From Ciona savignyi (Eukaryota > Chordata > Ascidiacea > Phlebobranchia > Cionidae): DNA of 64,000 nucleotides. Both the position numbers and the translations under genes were made by a program. Location: positions 232,368 through 296,367 of the forward strand of contig CH002336.1 in assembly GCA_000149265.1 (NCBI GenBank), written 5' to 3'. The notes beneath the pieces are model-generated. The model was given only the letters and a program-made list of their open reading frames with translations. It ran no database searches and had not been told where the DNA came from. Position 1 is the first letter of the stretch; the number at the start of each line of letters is the position of its first letter. Shown piece by piece: positions 33,838 through 44,602 of the stretch.

Positions 33838-34990
33838 TGTGGATCCACCCTGCTACCATTATATCTGCTTTATTTAGACCAAATGTAGATTCATACGAAA
33901 TTTTGCAATAGTGTATATATGCTATGTTTTATTGAACGTTTTTCGCCATTTCTTTGATCTTTTATTTTGCCTTTGTAAGTGTTGCACTTGAAACTTTTTA
34001 GTGGAATTTCATTTTTTGGGGTTTTTCTTTTTCCACTGTGGCCCACAATATCCGGGCCACCCCTTCTCTTAAAGCCGACTCCCCCATTGCACGGGTCGTT
34101 TTACCGCACACTTTTCTTCGAGGCTTAATGTATTAGTGTATTTATTGCATAATTCTATCACATTTTGTTAATTTTGTAGTTTAAAATTGTCACAATACTT
34201 GCAAGGGGGAAATTTAAAATGATTTAATATCTTACTCCAAGTTACGTTGTTAAACTGCATTATAAATTTTAGTATTCGTGTATCAATATACAAATAAATA
34301 ATACAGCTGGTCCAATATCTATGATCCACAACACAAGGCATCACAAAGTACAAAATCCGTTAAACTATTCATCAAATAAATACACCAAGAAATCTTTTGT
34401 TTCGATTATTGATTGTAGCAAACGTAAAAAGCGATGTCTAATACTGTAAATACTGCTCGTTATCCGTATATACTTGTCCGCTAGTAATGGCCAATTATTG
34501 CATCGTAGTGATTTATTTTGGCTGTAATGTCTTCAAAGCCTGCAGGAATTGCAATACACAATGCACACACGCCTTGTTTTTACATGGGGAATACAAAAAA
34601 TCATACTTTTAGCTCGACAAGCGGAGTGTCTGATCAAACTCAAACAAAGATGTTAAATCCAACCAGTCGCTGTAATTAATCGTTTGTTATTGGTCAGTGC
34701 AGCGGGAATTACCCAAAAAGTGTGTCGTAGAAAACGCGTAGATAAACAACAGACTGCAATAACTCAAGCAACCCGACTGAGGACAGAGTGATCCGACAAT
34801 TGCTATTGGTTCAATGTCCTCACGTTACATTTCCCATAAGTGTTTTGATTTGTTTTTATTCCAAAAAAGCCGGCTTATTAAAAAAACGATCAGTATAATA
34901 AAATGGCAGGGAACGGCAAAAGCAACCAATTTCAAGAACTCATGCAGTGAAATGTCACGTTTATGCTGTTGTGATTTTATAATACGAAAC
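33838..34990 (+). other. 3' flank of GMF-1 (repeat-derived)
   Basis: No gene. 33985-34130 is a LINE-like fragment (TTTTTCTTTTTCCACTGTGG, AATATCCGGGCCACC) also found after every GMF copy and at 39405-39530. 34395-34712 is the ~320-bp sequence shared with 22870-23195. 34730-34800 is a SINE scrap. Confidence 0.6.
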
Positions 34991-35024
34991 TGTAGGATGG
35001 GATATTCCCGTTTATCCCCATGAA

Positions 35025-35430
35025 TAGCCGAAAGGTGGCCGAGAGAAACCAGCCGCTGTAAGCAACAAGTCGGTTGTGTCCTTAGATAAAACTTGTGAAG
35101 ACTTTAACGTCAGTTGCTTGAACCTGGTCCAAATTATGCCGTCTCGAAAATACATTTGTCGACAGTGAATAAAAGATTTGCGGTTCCTGAAAAAGTTTTG
35201 TCGATTGGAAAAATAGTTTTGTCTATTGGCTGCAAAAAATTGCAGTTCGGCGAAATAGTTTTGCCGATTAGCTACAAAAAAAGATTTGCGGATCGGCAAA
35301 ATAGTTTTGTCGATTTGCAAAAGAGTTTTGCCGATTGGCTACAAAAAAAGATTTGCTGATCGGCGAAATAGTTTTGTCGATTTGAAAATATTTTTGTCGA
35401 TTGTAAACTATTTTTGTGAACTGATATAAA
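35025..35430 (+). repeat. TTTTGTCGATTG minisatellite block, copy 2
   Basis: Same order of units as copy 1 but with fewer repeats; nearly identical to the block at 50158-50565. Confidence 0.85.
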
Positions 35431-35598
35431 GTTTAGGATTGCTCTTATGGCCACCGTAGATAATCAAGTCTTGGCCTAGCCCTAGATCAAGCCTGATAGC
35501 TGCTCAACTCAGTTCATAAAATGCTTGCGAGCGATACGCTCAGGTGCGTTCCCGCGCGAACTGCACGAAGCGAGACAAAATGAAACGAGCGTGTAAAC

Positions 35599-36180
35599 CA
35601 TTGGTTCTTAACCGGGGGGGGGGGGCATAATTCGCTTAAATCAAGGTGTAACGTCTCCCCAGGGGGGCGTACAGAAAATTTTAGGGGGGCGAGAGCCTAA
35701 ATAAATTTACAACACATTTTTTTTATTAATTTGTGAATATGAGCTTTGCGAACAAAACTAAACTTTTGCTGCACATGATTTTTTGGTTTTTCTAGATCAA
35801 AAGTTTATTAGGTCAGTTGTGTTATAGTATTTAAAATATTTTCACATCAATGTATAAAAAATACGGTTCTTCTTTCCCTGGAAAACATACAAAGCACAGC
35901 ATTCAAACGCTGGCCTGTCATTATCCTGCTTCACGAACTAAGTATGATGTCATAAAATAGCAGAAATACCAATCGTGCTGCTGTATTTTGGTACGCAGTA
36001 GCACTAACAAATCTACACTGCAGAATTAACTGTGTTATGGATTAAGGCAACTATCAGTGAGTTTTTAAAGCAGTATAGCGGTATATCCGTAATTAAAAAT
36101 TAAATTTTGAAAGGTGGGGGGCGTAAACTGACATTTATCGCGCAAGGAAGGCGCGGTACCAAAAAGATTAAGAACCACTG
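35599..36180. mobile_element. hAT-like MITE (family a), unit 2
   Basis: 582 bp with imperfect terminal inverted repeats (CATTGGTTCTTAACC and GATTAAGAACCACTG) and an exact 8-bp target duplication GTGTAAAC at 35591-35598 and 36181-36188. It has no transposase. The same insertion with the same duplication is at 50743-51304; a truncated one is at 43164-43210. Confidence 0.9.
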
Positions 36181-36289
36181 GTGTAAACGGTAAAATAAAA
36201 CATACAACGAGAGGTAATTCGTTTCCCTTCGGCGCACATTACCACGCATCATATGTAAACCAGCCTTTATTCATTTTTAGAAACGCGTT

Positions 36290-36800
36290 CTGGGATACGG
36301 ACCTAAAAATAGCCTGGCACTTGGTATGGCCCAAATCTCCCCAGGACATGTATAACTAACTAGTTTAACCGCAGGTATTTTACTATGTCCTTGGGCAAGG
36401 CACTTTACGGACATTGCCTGAACTCAGCGGTTTAATGGGTTCTACTAAATTGAAGGAACATGTCTATCATATATAACACACTACAAAAGCTCTTGTAAAC
36501 CGACGATGGGCGCGAAGTGATCTGACGATTGCCCGTGTGTTAACCCCCGAGGTTTTCCCATTGACGGGAATAAACATGAATATCCTATCCTATCCTATGT
36601 CAGTTTATAAGCTGCAATAAAGAAACTTTCCAAGACGATGTCTTAATAGCTGGGAAGATTCAGGCCACACCTAGTGCCAGCAAAAAGGGGAAAATACATG
36701 GTTGAGTGAAAGCGTACGGTTGTGATATGTTGCGTTAGAAACTGCCATGTAGATATTTGATTTTGTTTAATTTTGCACTAGATAAGCATAAAATTATTAA
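36290..36800 (+). other. Spacer with 5'-truncated SINE
   Basis: 36384-36597 is a SINE lacking its tRNA-like head (TGTCCTTGGGCAAGGCAC to AACATGAATATCCTATCC). It splits a spacer (TTCTGGGATACGGACC ... GCAATAAAGAAACTTTCC) that is uninterrupted at 29490-29720. Confidence 0.7.
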
Positions 36801-36804
36801 ATGC

Positions 36805-38145
36805 CACCGTAATATTGCATGTGGGCCTATTTTGCAGTTATAGAGTGACAACATGTTCGTTCAATTAGTATTCATTCCGCGAATGTAACGTTTCCGGCCT
36901 ATTCTGTTTACACAATATTGAATGTGGGCCTATTTTGCAGCTATAGAGTGACAACATGTTCGTTCAATTAGTATTCATTCGGCGAATGTATCAACGTTTC
37001 CGGCGTATTCTGTTTACACAATATTGAATGTGGGCCTATTTTGCAGCTATAGAGTGACAACATGTTCGTTCAATTAGTATTCATTCCGCGAATGTATCAA
37101 CGTTTTCGGCCTATCTTGTTTACGCAATATTACATGTAGGCCTATTTTGCAGCTATAGAGTAACAACATGTTCGTTTATTTAGCATTAGTATTTATTCGG
37201 AAAATGTATCGTTTTCGGCGTATTCTGTTTACGCAATATTGCATGTAGGGCCTATTTTGCAGCTATAGAGTGACAACATGTTCGTTTAATTAGCATTAGT
37301 ATTTATTCAGAAAATGTAACGATTTCGGCGTATTCTGTTTACGCAATGTTGCATGTAGAGTCCATTTTGCAGCTATAGCAGCGGTTCTTAAACTTTTAAA
37401 AAAAATTACGCAACGGTTTCCTAGCAATTTTTTAAATGACTCTCGGTCCTCTCGAAAAATAGGGAAGTAAAACGAAAAATTTGGCAACGTTAAAATTCTA
37501 AAACAAAACATATTAACCCGGATGTATGGCTTAAAGGGAAAACGAGACGCCTTTGACCTTGGCATTTTTTTAAATGTTTACTCCTACTATAATATAGGAG
37601 TGTCACTATTTCCTTCTATTTATTGTAGGACTTCTGCTAGTTCTGCAGTCTCATATAGGCTTGTTGGTACTTTTGAATTGCACTTATGTGACATCAAATA
37701 GCTTCTTGTGATGTCATAAATGCCTATGTAGCCTGTAAGTATAAGCTTTCATGGCATGTTGTGTTTGTTAATTGGTTGGAAGAAAAATTGCGTAAAAACT
37801 TAATTTTACACAATTTTTTTTTCTTAAGAAGCGTCGTTTTAATTTTTTAGAAGTTGTTTCGCGGTCCGAGAAAATTGTCTCGCGGACCTTAAAAGACCGC
37901 GGACCCCAGTTTGAGAAGCGCTGAGCTATAGAGTGACAACATGTTCGTTTATTTAGCATTATTATTTATTCAGAACATGTAACGTTTTCGGCGTATTCTG
38001 TTTACGCAATATTGCATGTAGGGCCTATTTTGCAGCTATAGAGTGACAACATGTTCGTTTGTTTAGCATTACTATTTATTCGGAAAATGTAACTTTTTCG
38101 GCGTATTCTGTTTACGCAATATTGCATGTAGGCCTATTTATTGCA
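36805..38145 (+). repeat. ~110-bp satellite array, unit 2, split by a MITE
   Basis: Six units before and two after the insertion at 37379-37923. Unit consensus as in the first array. Confidence 0.92.
37379..37923. mobile_element. hAT-like MITE (family b) inside satellite
   Basis: 545 bp, ends CAGCGGTTCTTAAACTTTT and CCCAGTTTGAGAAGCGCTG, with an exact 8-bp target duplication AGCTATAG (37371-37378, 37924-37931) taken from the satellite unit. No transposase frame. The matching insertion in unit 4 is 52020-52559. Confidence 0.93.
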
Positions 38146-38299
38146 TACACATTATTGCATATACGGCTATAACAATATTGCATTGCCGAATGAACACTAA
38201 TGCTAATTAAACGAACAGGCTTAATGTTTTAAGAATTTGCTTTTTTATTTGAAGATAATTAAGAAGAAAAAGAAACTTCATAGTAAGTCAACTGTTGTG

Positions 38300-39020
38300 G
38301 TTTTGGGCGGAGTGCTTGCCTGGCCGAGTAGCGTAGTAGGATAGGGCAGTGGTTCTCAAACTTTTTAGAGTTGGGACCCACTTTTAATTACCAAAATTTA
38401 TGGCGACCCACTTAACTTTATATATAGTTGTTGTAACATGTGTGAGAGACGAAAGGTTCAATGACCTGAGGTCAGGTGAAGATTACGCCACGATTCAAGA
38501 TTGTGTGATGTCACAATTATGATAATTTCCCCTTGATTTTTGTATAGGAAATAGCCAGTATAGTTAATCAGAGCTTTCTATAACTTTTCACGACCCACCA
38601 AGATTCCTTTCGCGACCCACCGGTGGGTCGCGACCCATAGTTTGAGAAACGCTGGGATAGGGAATTGCCTTTCAGATAAAGGGTTGTAGGTTCAACACCG
38701 GGCGCTAGCTAATCGGTTGTGTTTCTAGACATGTCAATTAACGGACATTGCCTGAACCCATTGAGCTAATAGGTTCTAATAAATTTAAGTACCATCTGAA
38801 CGAAATATCATGTTTATCCCAATAAACTGGCAATCAACAGATCACCTTGCGCCCACTGTCGAGTTAACGGAGCTATTGTAGTGTGTTATATGTGATTCAT
38901 ACTTTCCTTTAATCTGTTTAAGTGCCTTGCCCAAGGATCGACTTGGCGAGCAGTTTCGAACCTACAACCTTTTCGCTGAAAGGCACCGCACTAAACCACC
39001 ACACTAATCGGGTTCTACCA
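38300..39020. mobile_element. Inverted SINE pair, unit 2, interrupted by a MITE
   Basis: Same plus/minus SINE pair as at 31497-31910 and 52955-53345; the plus-strand member is split by the 308-bp MITE at 38347-38654. Confidence 0.8.
38347..38654. mobile_element. hAT-like MITE (family c)
   Basis: 308 bp with ends CAGTGGTTCTCAAACTTTTT and ATAGTTTGAGAAACGCTG, and the 8-bp duplication GGATAGGG at 38339-38346 and 38655-38662. The interior has a near-palindrome GCGACCCACCGGTGGGTCGC. Sites in units 1 and 4 are empty. Confidence 0.93.
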
Positions 39021-39379
39021 TTTGTCGACAAAATAAACATAAAGTATATAAGGACTTTACATTAATATTATATTTACCAATTTCCATTTTCATTATGTAA
39101 GTCAAATCATTATCTCCAAATTCGCACTATATGCTCAAATTTAATTTAGTAAATACAATATAATGTTATCTATGATACTCAAACTGATTCTGAAACTGAA
39201 CTAAATGCCGCCAAACTAAAAAATATAATAAGAAACTTGTCTGATCCCTTTTCTATTGCCAACACGTAGTGCTCCTTTTTCACATTCCTACATAAGTATT
39301 AATCCAATGCATTAGTGTTATGCAATTTGTGTGTTAAAATGAGAATAGTTATTGTAAATATGCCCCGGTAAGTGTGCTT

Positions 39380-39720
39380 AAAACTGATAGTGTCATATGA
39401 CATTAGTGGAATTTCCTTTTCTTTTTCCACTTTGGTCCACGCTTTTGGGCCACACCTTCTTCTAAAGCCGGCTCCCCCACTGTACTGGTCGCGTTTTACC
39501 GGACACTCTTCTACAGGGCTCTATGTCGTTTTGATCCTAATTAAATTTAGGTCGCTTAATATTGTTCTTTCGCCTAGGTTTGGCGGCCGCGTCCACTATA
39601 TTTATTAAATTATATCTCTTTTTTAATGACGTGTTTTAACGACTGTTCGTTTTTTCTTTTCCCATTCCTGCCATTTTTAAAAACTGGGGCAAAAAATGAA
39701 TAAACTAAAACTAAACTTAA
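39380..39720 (+). mobile_element. Non-LTR retroposon 3' end
   Basis: Longest copy of the dispersed retroposon end: TTTTTCCACTTTGGTCCACG, CTAGGTTTGGCGGCCGCGTC, ACTGGGGCAAAAAATGAATA, tail AAACTAAAACTAAAC. Paralogue at 53715-54070. No reverse transcriptase remains. Confidence 0.65.
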
Positions 39721-39759
39721 CACAACTATTTCATGTATTGCTATGTACAGAATTTGGAA

Positions 39760-41622
39760 ATGTGTGCTATTGACACTAAGCTGGAGGAAACTTCTAAAAA
39801 GTTCAGTTTTGGAACAGGAAAAACGTCAGATGGATTTACAGGTTTGTTGTTCTCTATCTGAGGGGTCGGCAATCTTTCTATGTTGTTATACTTAAAAGTA
39901 TAAAATATTTCCCACGTACAGTATTTTATTTCAAGTCAGATCTTTCAGTATTAGTTAATTTTACAATCATTTAATATGAACCATGGTTTCAGTTAATAGT
40001 TTTCACTTCTAATGTATGTTTTCAATATGGACTGTACAAGCTGCTAATTGTTTTGCCGTCTTTTTCCGTTTCTGTGTCAAAATTTGATTTACCTGCCATT
40101 TTTTAATACTGGGGCAAAAAATGAATAAACAAAACTAATAAGATTGCAATAGCCTTTTCTAAAAGATGGCAGATGAGTTTAAATTGCAATTGACATTTCT
40201 AACATATCCCCACATATTTTGCGACATAGTTTTAATCACGACCACCATATCCATTTCTACAGCCAAAATCGAGGGCCATACTATTGTGGTTGATGAAGAA
40301 TTTAATGATATAACTGCAGAAGAATTAGCAGAAAAACTTCCTGATCACAGTCCCAGATATCCTTTGATTATATGTGGACTATAACTATATTTATATTTAA
40401 AGGCCTTGTGTGATTTGAAATATCACTGGGATAGGATATTCATGTTTATCCCCGTGAATGGGGAAACCAAGGGGGTTAACACACTGGCAATCGTCAGATC
40501 ACCTCGCGCCTACCGTCGGGTTACCGGAGCGTTTCTTTAATTTGGTAGAACCCATTAATACACTGGGTTCAGGCAATGTCCGTAAAGTGCCTTGCCCGAA
40601 GACACAACCGACTAGCTAGCGACCGGTTTCGCATCTGCAACCTTTCGATTGAAAGGCGACGCACTTATAACCACCAGACTAACCGACAGGACACTAGAAA
40701 TTGCATTAAAGTGCTGTCCACTCGACGGGTACTGCATTTTACCACTGTCACCTGTGTGGTGTTGTTGTCTCATGACATTCAGTTTGTCGTAATTTGGATT
40801 TTTTTTAAATGGAAAAAATATTAATGGCTAACGTTGTTTTAGCTAAGATTTAACAGTCTTGGAAAAAGACAAAACAATTTATATATGAATATGCTACCGT
40901 TTTGCCGAAGCGCTGTTGTTTTAACACTTAACAGCAGTTAAACATATGTGATGTACCGGTCTGCACAAAAGCACTCAGATGGCCGAACCTCCTACCCTAT
41001 TTGTTTTCTTCACTATTCTCCTGAAGGTTGTTCACCCGAAATGATAATGAAGTTTGATGGATGCAGAAATGAAGTAGTAAAAGCTCTGGGGTGTACTAAG
41101 GTGACGTACCTCATTTTTACTTTTGGTGTGTTGTATGTGGCAAAGTTTGTGTTGATTCGCAATGTTTGGGTGGCGTTACCACATGAAAACGCGTGTTTAT
41201 GCGTAAAGGCTGACCAATTAGTGGTTAGTGCAAATCTTCCAATAATAAGTCAAAGCAACGGGTATTTAAGCACTTTTCTAAGAACACCGCAATTATTTAC
41301 CCCCATTAGATGAATTACCCTAACTCAGGAGTTGGCAACCTGCAGCCTTTTATAAGGCTGTTCTAGTGCTTAAATACGTTTAATACGGTGATACCCATAA
41401 ATAAGTAAAACAAACATAAAAACGCTAGAGTCTTTGGCTCACACAGTGTTGTTTTTCTTTTATTGCAAAAAATATTACTATTTATGCAGCTCCCAGTGAT
41501 TAAGTATAAAGGTTGTCGTCACCCAAATAACACACCAACCCCTATCTCAGGTGTTTGCCTTGCGAGATAAAAAAACACTCACAGAAGATTGGTTGAATGC
41601 ACAACTCTCTGCCTTACCATAG
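39760..41622 (+). CDS. GMF: Glia maturation factor, copy 2
   Basis: Exons 39760-39841, 40263-40356, 40944-41100 and 41551-41622 (TAG); each has exactly the length of its counterpart in copy 1, and the 134-codon frame is open. The middle and end are conserved (VVVDEEFNDITAEELAEKLP, HSDGRTSYPICFLHYSPEGC, VFALRDKKTLTEDWL). Exon 1 is atypical: the family's basic FRFRKE-like motif is replaced by FSFGTGKTSDGFT. Intron 2 is again AT-AC and holds a minus-strand SINE. Arp2/3 regulation is the expected role, but the altered N-terminus could change it. It is very close to copy 4. Confidence 0.85.
40357..40943 (+). other. U12-type AT-AC intron of GMF-2
   Basis: ATATCCTTTG at the donor, ACACTTAAC before TTAAAC at the acceptor. 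It is lengthened by the SINE at 40432-40690. Confidence 0.85.
40432..40690 (-). mobile_element. SINE in the U12 intron of GMF-2
   Basis: Minus-strand copy (GGATATTCATGTTTATCCCC to CCACCAGACTAACCGACAGG). The same insertion is in GMF-3 and GMF-4 but not in GMF-1, where ATTTGAAATAACACTCGAATT runs through. Confidence 0.85.
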
Positions 41623-42650
41623 TGTGGATCCACCCTGCTACCATTATATCTGCTTTATTTAGACCAAATATAGATTCATACGAAATTTTGCAATAGGGTA
41701 TATATGCTATGTTTTATTGAACGTTTTGCGCCACTTCTTTGATCTTTTATTTTGCCTTTGTAAGTGTTGCACTTGAAACTTTTTAGTTGGAATTTCATTT
41801 TTGGGGGTTTTTCTTTTTCCACTAGTGGTCCACAATATCCGGGCCACCCCTTCTCTTAAAGCAGACTCCCCCATTGCACGGGTCGCTTTACCGCACACTT
41901 TCCTTCGAGGCTTAATGTATTAGTGTATTTATTGCATAATTCTATCACATTTTGTTAATTTTGTAGTTTAAAATTGTCACAATACCTGCAAAGGGGAAAT
42001 TTAAAAATGATTTAATATCTTTCTCCAAGTTACGTTGTTTACCTGAATTATAAATTTCAGTATACGTGTATCAATATACAAATAAATAATACAGCTGGTC
42101 CAATATCTATGATCCACAACACAAGGCATCACAAAGTACAAAATCCGTTAAACTATTCATCAAATAAATACACCAAGAAATCTTTTTTTTCGATTATTGA
42201 TTGTAGCAAACGTAAAAAGATCAGACTTTTAGCTCGTTCATTTAGCTCGACAAGCGGAGTGTCTGATCAAACTCAAACAAAGATGTTAAATCCAACCAGT
42301 CGCTGTAATTAATCGTTTGTTTTTGGTCAGTGTAGCGGGAATTAACCAAAAAGTGTGTCGTAGAAAACGCGTAGATAAACAACAGACTGCAATAGCTCAG
42401 ACAACCCGACTGGGGACAGAGTGATCCGACGATTGCTATTGGTTTAATGTCTTTACGTTATATTTCCCATAAGTGTTTTGATTTGTTTTTTTATTCCAAA
42501 AAAGCCGGCTTATTAAAAAAAACGATCAGTATAATAAAATGGCTGGGAACGGCAAAAGCAACCAATTTCAAGAACTCAGTGAAATGTCACATTTATGATG
42601 TAGTGATTTTATAATACGAAACTGTAGGATGGGATATTCCCGTTTATCCC
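41623..42650 (+). other. 3' flank of GMF-2
   Basis: Colinear with the flank of GMF-1 (33838-34990) including the LINE-like fragment at 41770-41920, but with an internal deletion in the ~320-bp shared element (only 42180-42345 remains). No gene. Confidence 0.6.
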
Positions 42651-42654
42651 CATG

Positions 42655-42995
42655 AATAGCCGAAAGGTGGCCGAGAAAAACCAGCCGCTGTAAGCAACAA
42701 GTCGGTTGTGTCCTTAGATAAACCTTGTGAAGACTTTAACGGCAGTTGCTTGAACCTGGTCCAAATTATGCCGTCTCGAAAATACACTTGTCGACAGTGA
42801 ATAAAAGATTTGCGGTTCCTGAAAAAGTGTTGTCGATTGGAAAAATAGTTTTGTCTATTGGCTGCAAAAAATTGCAGTTCGGCGAAATAGTTTTGCCGAT
42901 TGGCTACAAAAAAAGATTTCCTGATCGGCGAAATAGTTTTGTCGATTTGAAATTATTGTTGTCGATTGTAAAATATTTTTGTGGACTGATATAAA
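42655..42995 (+). repeat. TTTTGTCGATTG minisatellite block, copy 3
   Basis: Shorter version of the block at 35025, missing two internal units. Confidence 0.85.
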
Positions 42996-43163
42996 GTTAA
43001 GGATTGCTCTTATGGCCACCATAGATAATCAAGTCTTGGTCTATCCCTAGATCAAGCCTGATAGCTGCTCAACTCAGTTCATAAAATGCTTGCGAGCGAT
43101 TCGCTCAGTTGCGTTTCCGCGCGAACTACACGAAGCGAGACAAAATGAAACGAGTGTGTAAAC

Positions 43164-43449
43164 CATTGGTTCTTAAGCGGGGGGGGGCACGTCTCCCCAG
43201 GGGGCGTACACAGGGCCGGTTTTAGGCCGATTTGACCGATTAGATCAAATTGGGCCCCGCACCTTGAAGGGGCCCCGCGCTAGCGGGGGTCTTTCTGTAT
43301 TACGAGGTTTAAAATACTACTGAAACGTAAAATAAAAAGTGAAATAATATTCTTTTTCATAATATCAATTTGTTATGCATCGTAACTACGTCAAATTCAT
43401 ATTTCTGTGTCTGCCTGTTACGTCATAATGAATATGGTTGCTAAACAAT
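43164..43449. mobile_element. Truncated MITE a interrupted by truncated MITE d
   Basis: 43164-43210 is the left end of the family-a element (CATTGGTTCTTAAGCGG). At 43211 a family-d element starts (CAGGGCCGGTTTTAGGCCG); it matches 63006 onward until about 43449, where satellite-flank sequence (TTTTAGTACGCGATTTGATG) takes over. Both right ends are lost, which marks a deletion or unequal crossover. Confidence 0.8.
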
Positions 43450-43489
43450 TGTTTGTTTTAGTACGCGATTTGATGTAAACTATAGTCTC

Positions 43490-43930
43490 TGTAGGCCTAT
43501 TTTGCAGCTATAGAGTGACAACATGTTTGTTTAATTAGCATTCGTGTTTATTCGGAAAATGTAACGTTTCGGCGTATTCTGTTTACACTATATTGCATGT
43601 AGGGCCTTTTTTGCAGCTATAGAGTGACAACATGTTCGTTTAATTAGAATTCGTGTTTATTCGGAAAATGTAACGTTTTCGGCGTATTCTGTTTACGCAA
43701 TGTTGCATGTAGGGGATATTTTACAGCTATAGAGTGACAGCATGTTCGTTTAAATATCATTACTATTTATTTAGAAAATGTAACGTTTTCGGCGTATTCT
43801 GTTTACACAATATTGCATGTAGGGCCTATTTTGCAGCTATACAGTGACAACATGTTCGTTTAACTAGCATTCGTGTTTATTCGGAAAATGTAACGTTTTT
43901 TGGCGTATTCTGTTTACACTATATTCATGT
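43490..43930 (+). repeat. ~110-bp satellite array, unit 3
   Basis: Four units (TTTTGCAGCTATAGAGTGAC near 43500, 43610, 43730, 43838). No MITE insertion. Confidence 0.9.
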
Positions 43931-44099
43931 AGACTTATTTATTGCATACATTATAGCTAGGACGCCTATAACAATATTGCATTGCTGAATGAACACTAAT
44001 GCTAATTAAACGAACAGGCTTAATTTTTTTAAAGAATTTACTTGTTGCTGTTTTTATTTGAAGATAATTAAGAAAAAAAGATATGACAGTCCAGGTAAG

Positions 44100-44566
44100 T
44101 CAACTGTTGTGGTTTTGGGCGCAGTGCTTGACTGGCCAAGTAGCGTAGTGGGTTAGTAAGTTGCCTTTCAGACGAAGGGTTGCAGGTTCGTCTTGGCGAC
44201 CAGTTTCGAACCTACAACCTTTTCGCTAAAAGGCACCGCACTAAACCACCACACTAACCGGGCTCTACCATTTTCCGACAAAATCAAAATAAAGTATATA
44301 AGGTTGGGAAAACCAAGGGGGTTAACACACGGGCAATCATCAAATCACTTCGCGCCCATCGTCGTATTACCGGAGCTATTGCAATGTTGTGTATGATACA
44401 GACGTACCTTCAATTTGGTGAAACCCATTAATCCGCTGGGTTCAGGCAATGTCCGTAAAGTGCCTTGCCTATAAGGACACAACCGAATAGCTAGCGACCA
44501 GTTTCGCACCTTCAACCTTTCGATTGAAAGGCGACGCACTTAACCGTTAAACCAACGGGCCGGACA
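44100..44566. mobile_element. SINE fragments and a full minus-strand SINE
   Basis: 44120-44300 is the remains of the inverted pair seen in units 1, 2 and 4, collapsed at its centre. 44303-44566 is a further near-complete minus-strand SINE (GGGTTAACACACGGGCAATC to CACTTAACCGTTAAACCAAC). Confidence 0.7.
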
Positions 44567-44602
44567 TACTATTTCATGTATTACTATGTACAGGAAACTA
44601 AA

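Noticed and set aside
40948-41313. 121-residue protein starting at the GMF third exon (also 45741-46106)
   Set aside because: It is GMF exon 3 read through its donor into intron 3; the true continuation is VFALRDK in exon 4.
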